Assembly: GCA_002404055.1 (NCBI GenBank)
Contig: DHIZ01000127.1
Span: forward strand, 1-43,933
Direction of reading: 5' to 3'
DNA from: Chloroflexi bacterium UBA4733
Lineage (GTDB): Bacteria > Chloroflexota > UBA4733
DNA: 43,933 nucleotides
A model generated the notes under the pieces. That model saw only the letters and a program-made list of their open reading frames with translations. It ran no database searches and had not been told where the DNA came from. Both the position numbers and the translations under genes were made by a program. This document shows positions 33,880-41,396 of this stretch, in pieces (positions within the stretch are counted from its first letter, which is position 1; every line of letters starts with the position of its first letter).

Positions 33880-34177
33880 GTGCCGACGATTCCCGAGTGT
33901 CGGCAGCGCTCCACCTAGCGAGTGAGGAGGTGTGGTTCGTGACCCATCGGAAGGAACCGCAGGCCATCCTTGGAGTCTTCCAGGTGGACTGCTGAGGCCC
34001 CCGTCAATAACTGGCGACGGAGGGCCCGATGCAGCGCCAGGCAGCGCCTCGGGTACATGAGCAGACGCGACTCAGATAAGGCCGAATGTGCCGGGTCGCA
34101 CGGTTCAAGACTCGTAAAGCCGTAGAGGCGAAACTCTGGCAACAGATAACGGAGCCCGGGCCGAAAGGCCCGGGCTC
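33880..34177 (+). ncRNA. candidate structured non-coding RNA, family unknown
   Basis: Between the promoter at 33844-33873 and the hairpin at 34152-34177 lie about 300 bases without a credible gene but with a chain of potential hairpins. Examples are TGCCGAC/GTCGGCA at about 33880-33904, CCGTC/GACGG near 34002-34020, CCCGA/TCGGG with inner GCGC/GCGC near 34025-34052, GTGC/GCAC near 34088-34101, and AGAG/CTCT near 34124-34136. I compared it by eye with tmRNA, RNase P, SRP and 6S RNA landmarks and matched none. It could be a new small RNA, a diverged known one, or unused intergenic sequence. The case rests on promoter, terminator and structure together. Confidence 0.4.
34152..34177. terminator. 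strong GC hairpin, probable terminator for both directions
   Basis: GAGCCCGGGCC-GAAA-GGCCCGGGCTC is a perfect 11-bp stem with a GNRA-type loop. It is followed by TCGTCGTT on the plus strand and CGTTAT on the minus strand. It lies 23 bases past the stop of the minus-strand gene at 34200 and at the end of the candidate RNA on the plus strand. The U-tracts are weak. Confidence 0.65.
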
Positions 34178-34199
34178 TCGTCGTTAAGGCCGATGTGGG

Positions 34200-34685
34200 C
34201 TACTCGACGCCGGAGAGCGCTCCAGCAGGCGCGACAATCTCTTCATCCATATCGACATCCGGGTAGAGCTTGCTGATCTCATCCGGCAAGCGGTCGGGGT
34301 CGGTGAACTTCAGTCGATAGATTGGATCATTGGCCAGAGGATAGGCTGGCTCGATGATCTCCACCCAGGCTTCGTCAATGCCGCGGGCGATGGCGCGCGT
34401 CACGGTGTAGACGAAGATGGAGTAGGGCGTATCCTTCGGCGATGTCGCCTCGTAGATTTGCTTGCCCATACCGTTGGCGGTCCAGAGCATTTCCAAAACG
34501 TACATCGCGTCTGGTCGGACGATGTCCTTGCGCCACTTCTTCGCTTCGTACCACTGGTCCAGCAGCAGACTGAAGCGCAGCCACTTCGTGAGTGGGTGAT
34601 CACAGGTTGCGCAGACGATCTTCGACTTTGGGTCGGCTACTGATGTATCCTGCCCGCATTGCGGGCACGTAATTCTTCGTACCAT
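34200..34685 (-). CDS. zinc-ribbon protein of unknown function
   Basis: ATG 34685 (MVRRITCPQCGQDTSVAD) has AAGG seven bases and GGAGG twelve bases upstream. The 161-residue protein starts with a four-cysteine zinc ribbon (C7-PQ-C10 and C25-AT-C28). An alpha-beta domain follows with WYEAKKWRKDIVRPDAMYVL, SPKDTPYSIFVYTVTRAIA and EIIEPAYPLANDPIYRLKF. It ends in an acidic tail with DVDMDEEIVAP. I do not recognise the family. It is the last gene of a minus-strand group with thioredoxin and a CsoR-type sensor, and precedes the terminator hairpin. A redox or metal link is suggested only by the neighbours. Confidence 0.75.
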   Translation of the reverse strand: MVRRITCPQCGQDTSVADPKSKIVCATCDHPLTKWLRFSLLLDQWYEAKKWRKDIVRPDAMYVLEMLWTANGMGKQIYEATSPKDTPYSIFVYTVTRAIARGIDEAWVEIIEPAYPLANDPIYRLKFTDPDRLPDEISKLYPDVDMDEEIVAPAGALSGVE

Positions 34686-34796
34686 ACGTGAGCCTTGCCT
34701 CCTGCATTGGAATCGTCGCGTCGCATGCGCCGGCACTGGAGCACGGCACTCTACAGCGATTCTAGCATCCGCTGGGGAGACGAACCAAATTGGGGA

Positions 34797-34997
34797 TTAC
34801 GCCTCGCCGGTAGCGTCGATTTGCGCGTGCAGCGCGGCAATCTTGTGACGAACCTCGGCGAGGCTCGTCACTGCCAGGGCTTCCATGTCCTCGGCCAGCG
34901 ACTCGTAGCGTTCGACCTCCAGCATGAGAGCGTACACTGCGGCATCGCTGGTCTTTAACGACATCGACTTTGGTCTGGCCGGCCGTCTTCCGGGCAT
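34797..34997 (-). CDS. small helical protein of unknown function
   Basis: Up to 66 residues. ATG 34997 lies eight bases after the trxA stop, so translation may be coupled; ATG 34964 (MSLKTSDAAVYAL) is an alternative, giving 55 residues. Neither has a clear ribosome site. The sequence is a helical hairpin: DAAVYALMLEVERYESLAED, then LAVTSLAEVRHKIAALHAQI. No family recognised. Its spacing places it in the thioredoxin operon. Confidence 0.55.
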   Translation of the reverse strand: MPGRRPARPKSMSLKTSDAAVYALMLEVERYESLAEDMEALAVTSLAEVRHKIAALHAQIDATGEA

Positions 34998-35005
34998 GGG
35001 CCTGA

Positions 35006-35341
35006 TTAGCTCACGAAGTCAAGGTGCGGCTTCAGTTGAGCCAGCAGGCGCTCCTTCGGCATGTAGCCGACGATGCGCTGGGCGGGCTTGCCGTCCTTGA
35101 ATAGGATCAGGGTCGGGATGCTCTGGACCTGATACTGGATGGCCGTGTTGCCGTTGTTGTCGACGTCCAGCTTGTACACCGTCAACTGCTCCTGGTAGTC
35201 CTTCGCCAGTTGCTCGACGATTGGCCCAACCATGCGGCAGGGGCCGCACCAGGCCGCCCAGAAGTCGACCAACACCGGCTTCTCGGCCTTCAGCACCTGG
35301 GTCTCAAATTCATTGTCCGTCACGGGGGTGGCTACCGCCAT
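35006..35341 (-). CDS. trxA: thioredoxin
   Basis: ATG 35341 has AAGGAGG six bases upstream; an overlapping GTG one codon earlier is too close to that site. The 111-residue protein has the active site WCGPC (31-35) in [18 protein letters not shown], the cis-proline in [13 protein letters not shown], and the closing [15 protein letters not shown]. It reduces protein disulfides in the cytoplasm with electrons from thioredoxin reductase, which is not in this window. It lies 59 bp downstream of csoR on the same strand, so it may share copper-responsive transcription. Confidence 0.95.
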   Translation of the reverse strand: MAVATPVTDNEFETQVLKAEKPVLVDFWAAWCGPCRMVGPIVEQLAKDYQEQLTVYKLDVDNNGNTAIQYQVQSIPTLILFKDGKPAQRIVGYMPKERLLAQLKPHLDFVS

Positions 35342-35400
35342 CACAATCCTCCTTGCTCGTGCGCCTGCTCACTGTGGCGCACCGAATGTACCAGGTCTCC

Positions 35401-35676
35401 CTAACTCGCTTCGGTTGCGTCTACCGCCTTCAGGCGCAGAAACATCCGCAGCGCGTCGCCCAACACTTCTTTCGTCTCGTCCGAAAGCTGTCCACCCGCC
35501 AGGCAGGAGTCCATATGGTTCGTCAGCAGCGAGATGCTGACGCCATCAATGGCGGCACGCACCGCCATGAGCTGTGTCAGCAAATCAGGGCATGCGCGAC
35601 CGTCGTCGATCATCCGCTGGATACCGCGGACCTGTCCTTCGATCTTCCGCAACCGCAACGCCACGTCAGGATCCAC
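35401..35676 (-). CDS. csoR: CsoR-family copper-sensing repressor
   Basis: GTG 35676 (VDPDVALRLRKIEGQVRG) follows GGAGG by four bases and gives 91 residues, the usual length. The signature RLRKIEGQVRGIQRMIDDG is clear. Copper-ligand positions are conserved: C29 in GRACPDLL, and H54 and C58 in NHMDSC, the C-H-C set of true CsoR rather than the C-C set of CstR or the H-type set of RcnR/FrmR. It should bind Cu(I) and release its operator. A matching operator and promoter lie just upstream. No copper ATPase or chaperone gene is nearby; the next genes are trxA and two small proteins. Confidence 0.9.
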   Translation of the reverse strand: MDPDVALRLRKIEGQVRGIQRMIDDGRACPDLLTQLMAVRAAIDGVSISLLTNHMDSCLAGGQLSDETKEVLGDALRMFLRLKAVDATEAS

Positions 35677-35685
35677 AAAGCCTCC

Positions 35686-35733
35686 TACCCCTACCGGGTA
35701 TGGGTATTGTACCTGATGGGAAGGATTTGTCAA
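35686..35733 (-). promoter_or_regulatory. csoR promoter with CsoR-type operator
   Basis: On the minus strand: TTGACA (35733-35728), a 16-bp spacer, and TACAAT (35711-35706). Just downstream, before the ribosome site, is TACCCCTACCGGGTAT (35686-35701, plus-strand reading), a GC-tract pseudo-palindrome of the TACCC...GGGTA kind known for CsoR sites. Placement after the -10 element fits autorepression. Confidence 0.82.
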
Positions 35734-35763
35734 CGCCCACACCGAGCCGACCGGTAGTGTCCG

Positions 35764-35792
35764 TTGACAGGGTGTAGTGCCTCGGTTACTAT
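35764..35792 (+). promoter_or_regulatory. consensus-like sigma70 promoter for the sugar-binding protein
   Basis: TTGACA (35764-35769), 17-bp spacer, TACTAT (35787-35792). The -35 box is a perfect consensus. The start of the binding-protein gene is about 160 bases further, so the mRNA has a long leader. The csoR promoter lies divergently only about 30 bases away. Confidence 0.75.
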
Positions 35793-35954
35793 CATGCGAG
35801 TGGTAGCAATGCTTGTTCTGGCATGTCTCCCATGGGGGGCCTATCGTTGGCCCCGCGCTCGCCACGGTATCGTGGCGCACCTGGCGGTACACGCCAGATC
35901 GCGGTAAGAGCTACGCCGCTCGATCTTGAGAGTTGTGATCGCCAGGAGGTTCCA

Positions 35955-37472
35955 ATGCTTCGTCGTCTACTCACTCGTCGCACCCTATTGCAATCCTGTG
36001 CAGCGGCAACTGCCGTGGTGTCTGGTGGCTTGCTCGCCGCTTGCGGCGCTTCGGCGACCTCCACCGTCGCCGCCAGTACAGCCGCGCCGAGCACAGGCGT
36101 GACCGCCACCATAGCCGGCAGTGCCGTAACGGGCGCGGCGGCCGCGACCACGCTAACGACAACCCGTGCCGCCAGTAGCTTAGCCGCCCCAACCGCATCA
36201 GCCAGCGCCAGCAAGCCGCTCACCACGGTAGGTGCCAACGGCATTCTCTACTGGCAATGGGGCGCCGGCTACGTGCCGGGCTTCAACAAGCTGGCGGACG
36301 ACTTCAACAAGTCCCAGCAAACTGTGACGGTCACGCATGAACAGCCGGCTGCCCAGCCGGACTACTGGAATAAGATCATCACGCTCCATGCGGGTGGGCA
36401 AGGCCCCGATGTCTTTGAGATCAACAACACGAGCTACAAGAACTGGGCCCACAACGGCAGCCTGGCCGACGTGACCGCCTACGTCAACCAGGACAAGACG
36501 GTCTCCGCCGCCATGAAGGATACCTTCCAGTCAATGGTGGACTGGTACACCTACAACGGCAAGCTCATGGGCCTACCCTGGGACTTCAGTGCGGGCACCG
36601 TCAATTACAACCTGGACCAGTTCCGGGCTATCGGTCTCCAGCCGATCAACGATCTCGGCAAGACGTGGGACTGGAACATGCTGCAGGAGTATGCCACCAA
36701 GCTCACCCAGAAGACCGGCGACACCATCACCCGGAGTGGCATCTGGATCAACAACGGCACCGAGAATGGCTGGTACAGCTTCTGTGTTGCCAACGGTGCC
36801 AGCTTCTTCAACCAGGCCCTCGATCAATGCACGATCGCCTCGGCTGAAGCGATCGCTGGCCTGGACGTCGTCCTCAGCATGATCAAGAATGCCGTTGCGG
36901 CGACGAACACCTTCAAGAGCACGGCCAGCAAGGGCATCCCGTCTGGCGGCACCGCCTTCACCGCCGGCTTGACCGGGATGGACTTCGAAGGTGACTGGAA
37001 CTTCACCACCTACGAGAAGGTGAAAGGCTTCACCAACTGGGACGCCGGCATCTTCCCGTACTCGCCAACGACGGGGAAAACGGCCAACACCTCGAACCTG
37101 CGCGGCCTGGTGTTAAATACCGTCTCAAAGAAGAAGGACCTGGCCTGGCAATGGATGAGCTACCTCAAGTCCAACACCGTCCAGGACCAGATTCCTACAC
37201 TCTTCGGTGAAATACCGTCCACCAAAACCTCGGCGCAGAATAATTACCTGGATGCGTCCAAGGGTGGGCCACCGCCGGGCCGCAAGTTCCTGGGTCCAGA
37301 CCTCGACGCGACGATCCAGTTGCCGGCCAGCGATCTCTTGAACTCTTCGGACATGAATAATGCCTACGGGCCGATCATGACCAAAGCCTTTGCCCTGCAG
37401 CTCACTGCCTCCGATGCCTTGACTCAGGTGCAGCAGGTCATCAACGGTCTGTTAGCTGCGGCCAAGCATTAG
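35955..37472 (+). CDS. extracellular sugar-binding lipoprotein of an ABC transporter (family 1 solute-binding)
   Basis: ATG 35955 follows AGGAGGT. The 505-residue protein starts MLRRLLTRRTLLQSC with a twin-arginine motif and a lipobox LLAAC, so it should be Tat-exported and lipid-anchored. An Ala/Thr/Ser linker precedes the mature domain: ILYWQWGAGYVPGFNKLADD, GQGPDVFEINNTSYKNW, LMGLPWDFSAGTVNYNLDQF, LGKTWDWNMLQEYATKLT and GLTGMDFEGDWNF. These are typical of sugar-binding family 1 proteins. No permease or ATPase gene follows. It has its own strong promoter. It is clearly diverged from the binding protein at 12831. Confidence 0.9.
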   Translation: MLRRLLTRRTLLQSCAAATAVVSGGLLAACGASATSTVAASTAAPSTGVTATIAGSAVTGAAAATTLTTTRAASSLAAPTASASASKPLTTVGANGILYWQWGAGYVPGFNKLADDFNKSQQTVTVTHEQPAAQPDYWNKIITLHAGGQGPDVFEINNTSYKNWAHNGSLADVTAYVNQDKTVSAAMKDTFQSMVDWYTYNGKLMGLPWDFSAGTVNYNLDQFRAIGLQPINDLGKTWDWNMLQEYATKLTQKTGDTITRSGIWINNGTENGWYSFCVANGASFFNQALDQCTIASAEAIAGLDVVLSMIKNAVAATNTFKSTASKGIPSGGTAFTAGLTGMDFEGDWNFTTYEKVKGFTNWDAGIFPYSPTTGKTANTSNLRGLVLNTVSKKKDLAWQWMSYLKSNTVQDQIPTLFGEIPSTKTSAQNNYLDASKGGPPPGRKFLGPDLDATIQLPASDLLNSSDMNNAYGPIMTKAFALQLTASDALTQVQQVINGLLAAAKH

Positions 37473-37502
37473 CCTGCGACGTATCTGTGGCTCGGCACTC
37501 GT

Positions 37503-37532
37503 TTGACCGCCCCGCCAGCCCGTCGCTATACT
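37503..37532 (+). promoter_or_regulatory. sigma70-like promoter
   Basis: TTGACC (37503-37508), 18-bp spacer, TATACT (37527-37532), close to consensus. It precedes the small basic protein gene at 37600 by about 70 bases and supports that gene being real. Confidence 0.72.
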
Positions 37533-37599
37533 CAAATCAGTGACGCCCGTCGGGAGGGCATCACGCTACGTAGCAGACGACGAACGAAGGAGCACCGCT

Positions 37600-37833
37600 T
37601 TGGGTGTTAGCGCGAACACGGTAGTGAAGCCCTGGGAGAAGCCCAAGCGCTTCCCCTACGGCAGTTCGACGGCCCGGCCCAGCCCGTCCAAGAAGAGCCA
37701 GCCCCACGACAAGTGGGACGTGACGGACCCGCGTCCGACGCGCAGCCGGGCCATTCGCCAGGTGCAGTCGCGGCGCGCCAAGGTGCGGACCGCGCGGGCG
37801 CGCGCGGCCCATGGTCGGGGTTCAACACGGTAA
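37600..37833 (+). CDS. small basic protein of unknown function
   Basis: TTG 37600 is preceded by AAGGAG seven bases upstream, a strong site, and by the promoter at 37503-37532. The 77-residue product is rich in Arg, Lys, Ser and Pro: KPWEKPKRFPYGSSTARPSP, then HDKWDVTDPRPTRSRAIRQV and a run of Arg/Ala to the end. It has no membrane segment or cysteines. It could bind nucleic acid. No family recognised. Third codon positions are GC-rich throughout, as in neighbouring genes. A 23-bp palindrome follows 45 bp after its stop. Confidence 0.62.
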   Translation: MGVSANTVVKPWEKPKRFPYGSSTARPSPSKKSQPHDKWDVTDPRPTRSRAIRQVQSRRAKVRTARARAAHGRGSTR

Positions 37834-37877
37834 CGCCAGCGATGCTCGCCGGCACATTTGCTGTGAGTAGCCGGAAC

Positions 37878-37928
37878 CATAGCCGCGATTGCCGGGCCCA
37901 CGCGGTGGGCCCGGCAATCGCGGCTATG
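37878..37928. repeat. perfect 23-bp-stem palindrome at a convergent junction
   Basis: CATAGCCGCGATTGCCGGGC and three more bases pair without a mismatch with their complement across a five-base loop (CGCGG, 37901-37905). The right arm contains the TAG stop (37924-37926) of the minus-strand purP-like gene. It lies between convergent genes and probably ends both transcripts. It shares only the short CATAGCCGCGA/TAGCCGCGAC look with the 100-bp element family. Confidence 0.85.
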
Positions 37929-39030
37929 TCACCACTTCAGCAAGCCGGCCGCTGGTTGCCGCCTGACGGAGTTCCCGCGCGATCCGCCGACCGACGCTCA
38001 TCTCGATGCCATACTTGTAGCGGGTGTAGGGTGAGGTCGTCAGCAGGATCGGGGCGCCGGGCACGCGTAGGCTGACGTCGAAACAGACAAATTCGCCGCG
38101 ATCATCAAGGATGCCCTGCAAGGCAAATGGACCGATGATGCCGGGCGGGTACGCTGCCGCTGCGGCGGCAGCAAGGTGCTCGCCGGCCAGGAAGACGCGG
38201 TCGAGCAGCGACTCGCGCACCGAGACGCCGCGATGACCGACCGGTATCAAGGTGGGACGTAAGGGCAGCGCCGCCTGCTCCGCCGCAGTCATGTGCAGGA
38301 TGCCCTCCACATTCGATTCGATGCGCTGGTCTGCGCCCATGAACTCGACCTCGCCCGTTAGCGGCGAAACAAAGTAGTCGAGGTTGAACTGCGCCCCAAC
38401 GACGAACTCTTCGATCGTGGCGGTTGCCAGGTCGTCCGCTCGGATTGATCCTTCCACCAGGAGGCGCTCGCTCACGAGTTTGAAGTCATCGGCAGAGGCG
38501 GCGGTAAAGAAACCGCGCTCCACAGCCCGCCGTGCCTGGGGAAGCTTGACCATCACCAGGCGGTCGATCGCCGCAGGCCGGCTGAAGCGCTGCGGACTGC
38601 GCACACCGGCCGAAGCGAGCAGGTCGTACTGATTCGGCGTGGCCGTGCGTTCCTCGGCTCGAAGCAGGAAACGGCCACCAAAGAGCGGTAGGGCGACCTG
38701 TTGCTCGATGGCGTCGTAGCCAACATAGACAGCAAAGGAGCGGTTTGGCACGAATACCGTGTGTAACGCGCGGAGCTGCCGGACGACCTCCGGCTTCGCC
38801 ATGTCGGCAAAGTGCTCCAGCACCAGCACCTCATCGAACAGGTGACGGTAATGGTGGGTGTACGTGCGCTCGCGCCCTTGCTCGCACACCACTACTGTAC
38901 GCAGGCCCTCCTCGTGCGCGCCATAGGCCAGTTCCAGAGCGGAGTGACTGCCCAGGCAGCCGATATGGAGGTGGTCCGGCGCATAGCCGGTCAGCAGGTA
39001 CTGCGGTGTGCCGAGGGCTGGATTGTGCAT
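37924..39030 (-). CDS. purP: PurP-like ATP-grasp ligase (FAICAR synthetase family)
   Basis: ATG 39030 (MHNPALGTPQYLLTGYAP) gives 368 residues, close to the roughly 360 of archaeal PurP; no good ribosome site is seen. The N-terminal DUF1246 part has IGCLGSHSALELAYGAHEEG, GRERTYTHHYRHLFDEVLVL and VFVPNRSFAVYVGYD. The C-terminal DUF1297 ATP-grasp part has IEEFVVGAQFNLDYFVSPLT, EFMGADQRIESNVEGI and GIIGPFALQGILDDRGEF. PurP joins formate to AICAR using ATP, replacing the folate-dependent step of purine synthesis. The family is best known in Archaea, and no purine genes are near, so the reaction here is uncertain; a paralogue with another substrate is possible. Confidence 0.8.
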   Translation of the reverse strand: MHNPALGTPQYLLTGYAPDHLHIGCLGSHSALELAYGAHEEGLRTVVVCEQGRERTYTHHYRHLFDEVLVLEHFADMAKPEVVRQLRALHTVFVPNRSFAVYVGYDAIEQQVALPLFGGRFLLRAEERTATPNQYDLLASAGVRSPQRFSRPAAIDRLVMVKLPQARRAVERGFFTAASADDFKLVSERLLVEGSIRADDLATATIEEFVVGAQFNLDYFVSPLTGEVEFMGADQRIESNVEGILHMTAAEQAALPLRPTLIPVGHRGVSVRESLLDRVFLAGEHLAAAAAAAYPPGIIGPFALQGILDDRGEFVCFDVSLRVPGAPILLTTSPYTRYKYGIEMSVGRRIARELRQAATSGRLAEVVT

Positions 39031-39152
39031 GCACGCAAGTATGCCATCTCGGGGCACAGGTGCGATACGGCTGGCATTGCGGCGGCCGGCATTTTGGACT
39101 ACCATACTGCCAGGTCGGGCGTCGATACCCCGGCAAGCGAGAGGGGCGAGCG

Positions 39153-40187
39153 GTGGCGGAAAAGTTGCGGGGCATTCTGGTCGGACTGGGCGGACGGGGC
39201 AGATACTGGCTGAACACGGGACTGCGCCACCCCGAGGTCGTGTGGGTGGCCGGCGTCGAGCCGGACGAAGGCAACCGTCAGCGGGCTGCCGCCGCCGGTA
39301 TGCCGGCGGATCACCTGTACAGTTCGCTGTCTGATGCGGTGGCCGGCCTGAATGGCGCTGCCGACTTCGTGATGGATGTCACGCCCCCGGCAACGCATGA
39401 AACTATCGCCATGCAGACGTTTGCTTCCGGGCTGCATCTGGTTGGTGAGAAGCCGATGTCGGACGACTTCGACGCGGCGCGGCGCATGGTCGCGGCCGGT
39501 ACGAAGGCCGGTCGTCTGCACATGATCACCCAGAACTATCGCTTCGGTCCGCAGCCACGGACGACGCGGCGCCTGGTGGCGGAGGGCCTCCTGGGTCCGG
39601 TAGGGCAGATCGATGTTGCCTTCTACATGCCGTGGGCAGACAACCCCAACTCGCATTACGTCAAGTTCCCCTACATGTTCACCAAGGACATGGGCATCCA
39701 CCACTTCGACATGCTGCGTTACGTCCTGGACAGCGAGCCGGTGTCCGTGCGCTGCATCACCTGGAACCCGGCGTGGGGGTGGCACAAGGGGGATGCCTCC
39801 CACGTGGCAGTGTTCAGCTTCGCCAACGGCGCTCGTGCGGTTCACCGGGGCGTCGGCTGTGCCGTCGGTACGAAAACTACCTGGAACGGCGAGTGGCGGC
39901 TTGAAGGACCACGCGGCACGATTACCTGGGAAGGGATGGATATCTACCGCACCTGGTTGCACCGCACGGAGAAGCAGGTACGGGAGCAGATTTTTCCCGA
40001 TCGATCGCCGGCGCCGGCCAACCAGGACCCGTTGTTGACGGAGTTTGCCGCCGCCGTCCGGGAGGGACGCCAGCCCGAGTGTAACGCCGCCGACAACCTG
40101 CACAGCCTGGCCATGGTCGAGGGCTGTGTCCGCAGCGCCGAAGCCGGGGGCCAGGAGGTATCGATTAGCGCGCTGTTGGAGGGGTGA
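39153..40187 (+). CDS. Gfo/Idh/MocA-family oxidoreductase
   Basis: GTG 39153 (VAEKLRGILVGLGGRGRYW) follows GAGAGGGG. The 344-residue protein has the Rossmann motif GLGGRG, VAGVEPDEGNRQRAAAAG, the EKP motif in LVGEKPMSDDFDAARRM, ITQNYRFGPQPRTTRRL, and KDMGIHHFDMLRYVL in the catalytic domain. It is probably an NAD(P)-dependent sugar or inositol dehydrogenase. It diverges from the purP-like gene with about 120 bp between starts. Its TGA is followed immediately by inverted repeat copy C. Third family member in the window. Confidence 0.9.
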   Translation: MAEKLRGILVGLGGRGRYWLNTGLRHPEVVWVAGVEPDEGNRQRAAAAGMPADHLYSSLSDAVAGLNGAADFVMDVTPPATHETIAMQTFASGLHLVGEKPMSDDFDAARRMVAAGTKAGRLHMITQNYRFGPQPRTTRRLVAEGLLGPVGQIDVAFYMPWADNPNSHYVKFPYMFTKDMGIHHFDMLRYVLDSEPVSVRCITWNPAWGWHKGDASHVAVFSFANGARAVHRGVGCAVGTKTTWNGEWRLEGPRGTITWEGMDIYRTWLHRTEKQVREQIFPDRSPAPANQDPLLTEFAAAVREGRQPECNAADNLHSLAMVEGCVRSAEAGGQEVSISALLEG

Positions 40188-40304
40188 GGGGGCTGGCGAC
40201 TGAAGTCGCGCCTACGAACGAGCGAAGCCCGCCTGCGCGGGCTGGAAACGAGTCCGCGTAGGCGGACTTGGCTGGTGTAGGCGCGACTTTAGTCGCCAGC
40301 CCCC
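40188..40304. repeat. 117-bp inverted-repeat element, copy C, at a convergent gene junction
   Basis: The arms GGGGGCTGGCGACTGAAGTC and the complement ending GACTTTAGTCGCCAGCCCCC pair over 27 bp with one mismatch. Inner hairpins are AGCCCGC-ctgc-GCGGGCT and AGTCCGC/GCGGACT. It shares core and order of hairpins with copies A and B but has longer arms. It fills the whole space between the TGA at 40187 and the stop of the minus-strand gene at 40306. Confidence 0.88.
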
Positions 40305-40305
40305 G

Positions 40306-41166
40306 TTACCGGCTGCCCAGGGCCCAGGCGGGTACGGCGTCCGGGTACCAGGGGGCGAAGAGCTGTGCCAACTCGCGGATGAGGGCGTTCACGGGCGGCA
40401 GCAGGTCCCGCGCAAACTGCGGGGCAGTCATGGTCAGGGCGGTCAGGCGGTCGTAGAGCCGGTCGGGCGTGTACGGCAAGGTGGCCAGTTGCTCCCCGAG
40501 GCGCCGGCTGCCCGGATAGAAGCGGCCGTTGAAGGCGAAGAGCGCTTGCAGCAGGTGACCGCAAATGTCGTCAAGAATGGCGTGCAAGAAGAGGCCGTCG
40601 CCGCGCATCGCCGCTTTGTAGAGGTGGTACATCACCGGTAGTTTCAGGGCGGCGAACTGCTGGGCGATGATCCTGGCCGCCAGCGCACCGGGAAACGGCT
40701 CCAAACGTCCCTGCAATGCCGCCAGCGCACCATGCGGATCGAGCAGCACGATGCCCGACTGCAGCCAGCCCAGCGGCGACCAGAACCCGTAGCGATCGGG
40801 GTGGTACCGGTCCACGTCGAGGTTGTCGACCACCTGCTCAATGAGCCGCTCCAGCGGGGGAAGGGCGAGGTTGACAAATTCCACCTCCCGCTTGCCTAAG
40901 CGTAGGCGGTCGAGTTCGAGCCGCTCGAAGCGCAGCAGTTGGGGCGAGCTCTGTTCCGGCTCACCGAGCGCGCGCAAGGCAACGTAGCGGCGCGGGCGGT
41001 CCAACACTTCTTGCCAGACGCATAGGAGATCAAGGTCGGAAAAGTAGTCGGCGCAGCCCGTGGCGGCCGAGCCGATGAGCGCCATTCCGGCCAGGCCGGG
41101 CACATCCTGAAAGGTCTCCTGGATGCGTGCCAGCAGCTCGCTCTGAAACAGGTCGCTTTCGGCCAC
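40306..41166 (-). CDS. MNT-type nucleotidyltransferase domain protein
   Basis: GTG 41166 (VAESDLFQSELLARIQETF) has GAAGGA about nine bases upstream. The 286-residue protein carries the nucleotidyltransferase motif MALIGSAATGCADYFSDLDL, where the Gly-Ser and Asp-x-Asp bind the metal-nucleotide, followed by LLCVWQEVLDR. The rest is helical: VDRYHPDRYGFWSPLGWLQS, MYHLYKAAMRGDGLFLHAIL and PDRLYDRLTALTM. Members of this fold modify small molecules (such as aminoglycosides) or proteins by adding AMP. No HEPN partner gene is adjacent, so it is not the common MNT-HEPN toxin-antitoxin pair. Substrate unknown. Confidence 0.8.
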   Translation of the reverse strand: MAESDLFQSELLARIQETFQDVPGLAGMALIGSAATGCADYFSDLDLLCVWQEVLDRPRRYVALRALGEPEQSSPQLLRFERLELDRLRLGKREVEFVNLALPPLERLIEQVVDNLDVDRYHPDRYGFWSPLGWLQSGIVLLDPHGALAALQGRLEPFPGALAARIIAQQFAALKLPVMYHLYKAAMRGDGLFLHAILDDICGHLLQALFAFNGRFYPGSRRLGEQLATLPYTPDRLYDRLTALTMTAPQFARDLLPPVNALIRELAQLFAPWYPDAVPAWALGSR

Positions 41167-41396
41167 GTGACTGTCCTTCCGATGGTGGGCAGGCATTGTA
41201 CCGCGTGGCAACGCCGGCGGAATGCATCCAGGAGGGCTGGCGCCACGTATGCATGGGTGCGCGTGTAGGAAAGCAAGCACAGGAATGGCTCAGGAGGAGC
41301 GTTCTTAGCCGGCATTAAGGCGCGGGAGCGCGACTCTAATGGGAGATTAATGCGCAAGGGGTACGCTTTCAGCAGTACTTGAGAGTGAGATACACG

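Noticed and set aside
33735..33995. 86-codon plus-strand frame.
   Set aside because: It starts inside the small minus-strand gene's leader, crosses the promoter palindrome, has no ribosome site and no protein-like pattern.
34098..34120. GGTTCAAG resembles a tRNA T-loop.
   Set aside because: The flanking bases do not form a five-pair T-stem, and no anticodon or acceptor arm fits.
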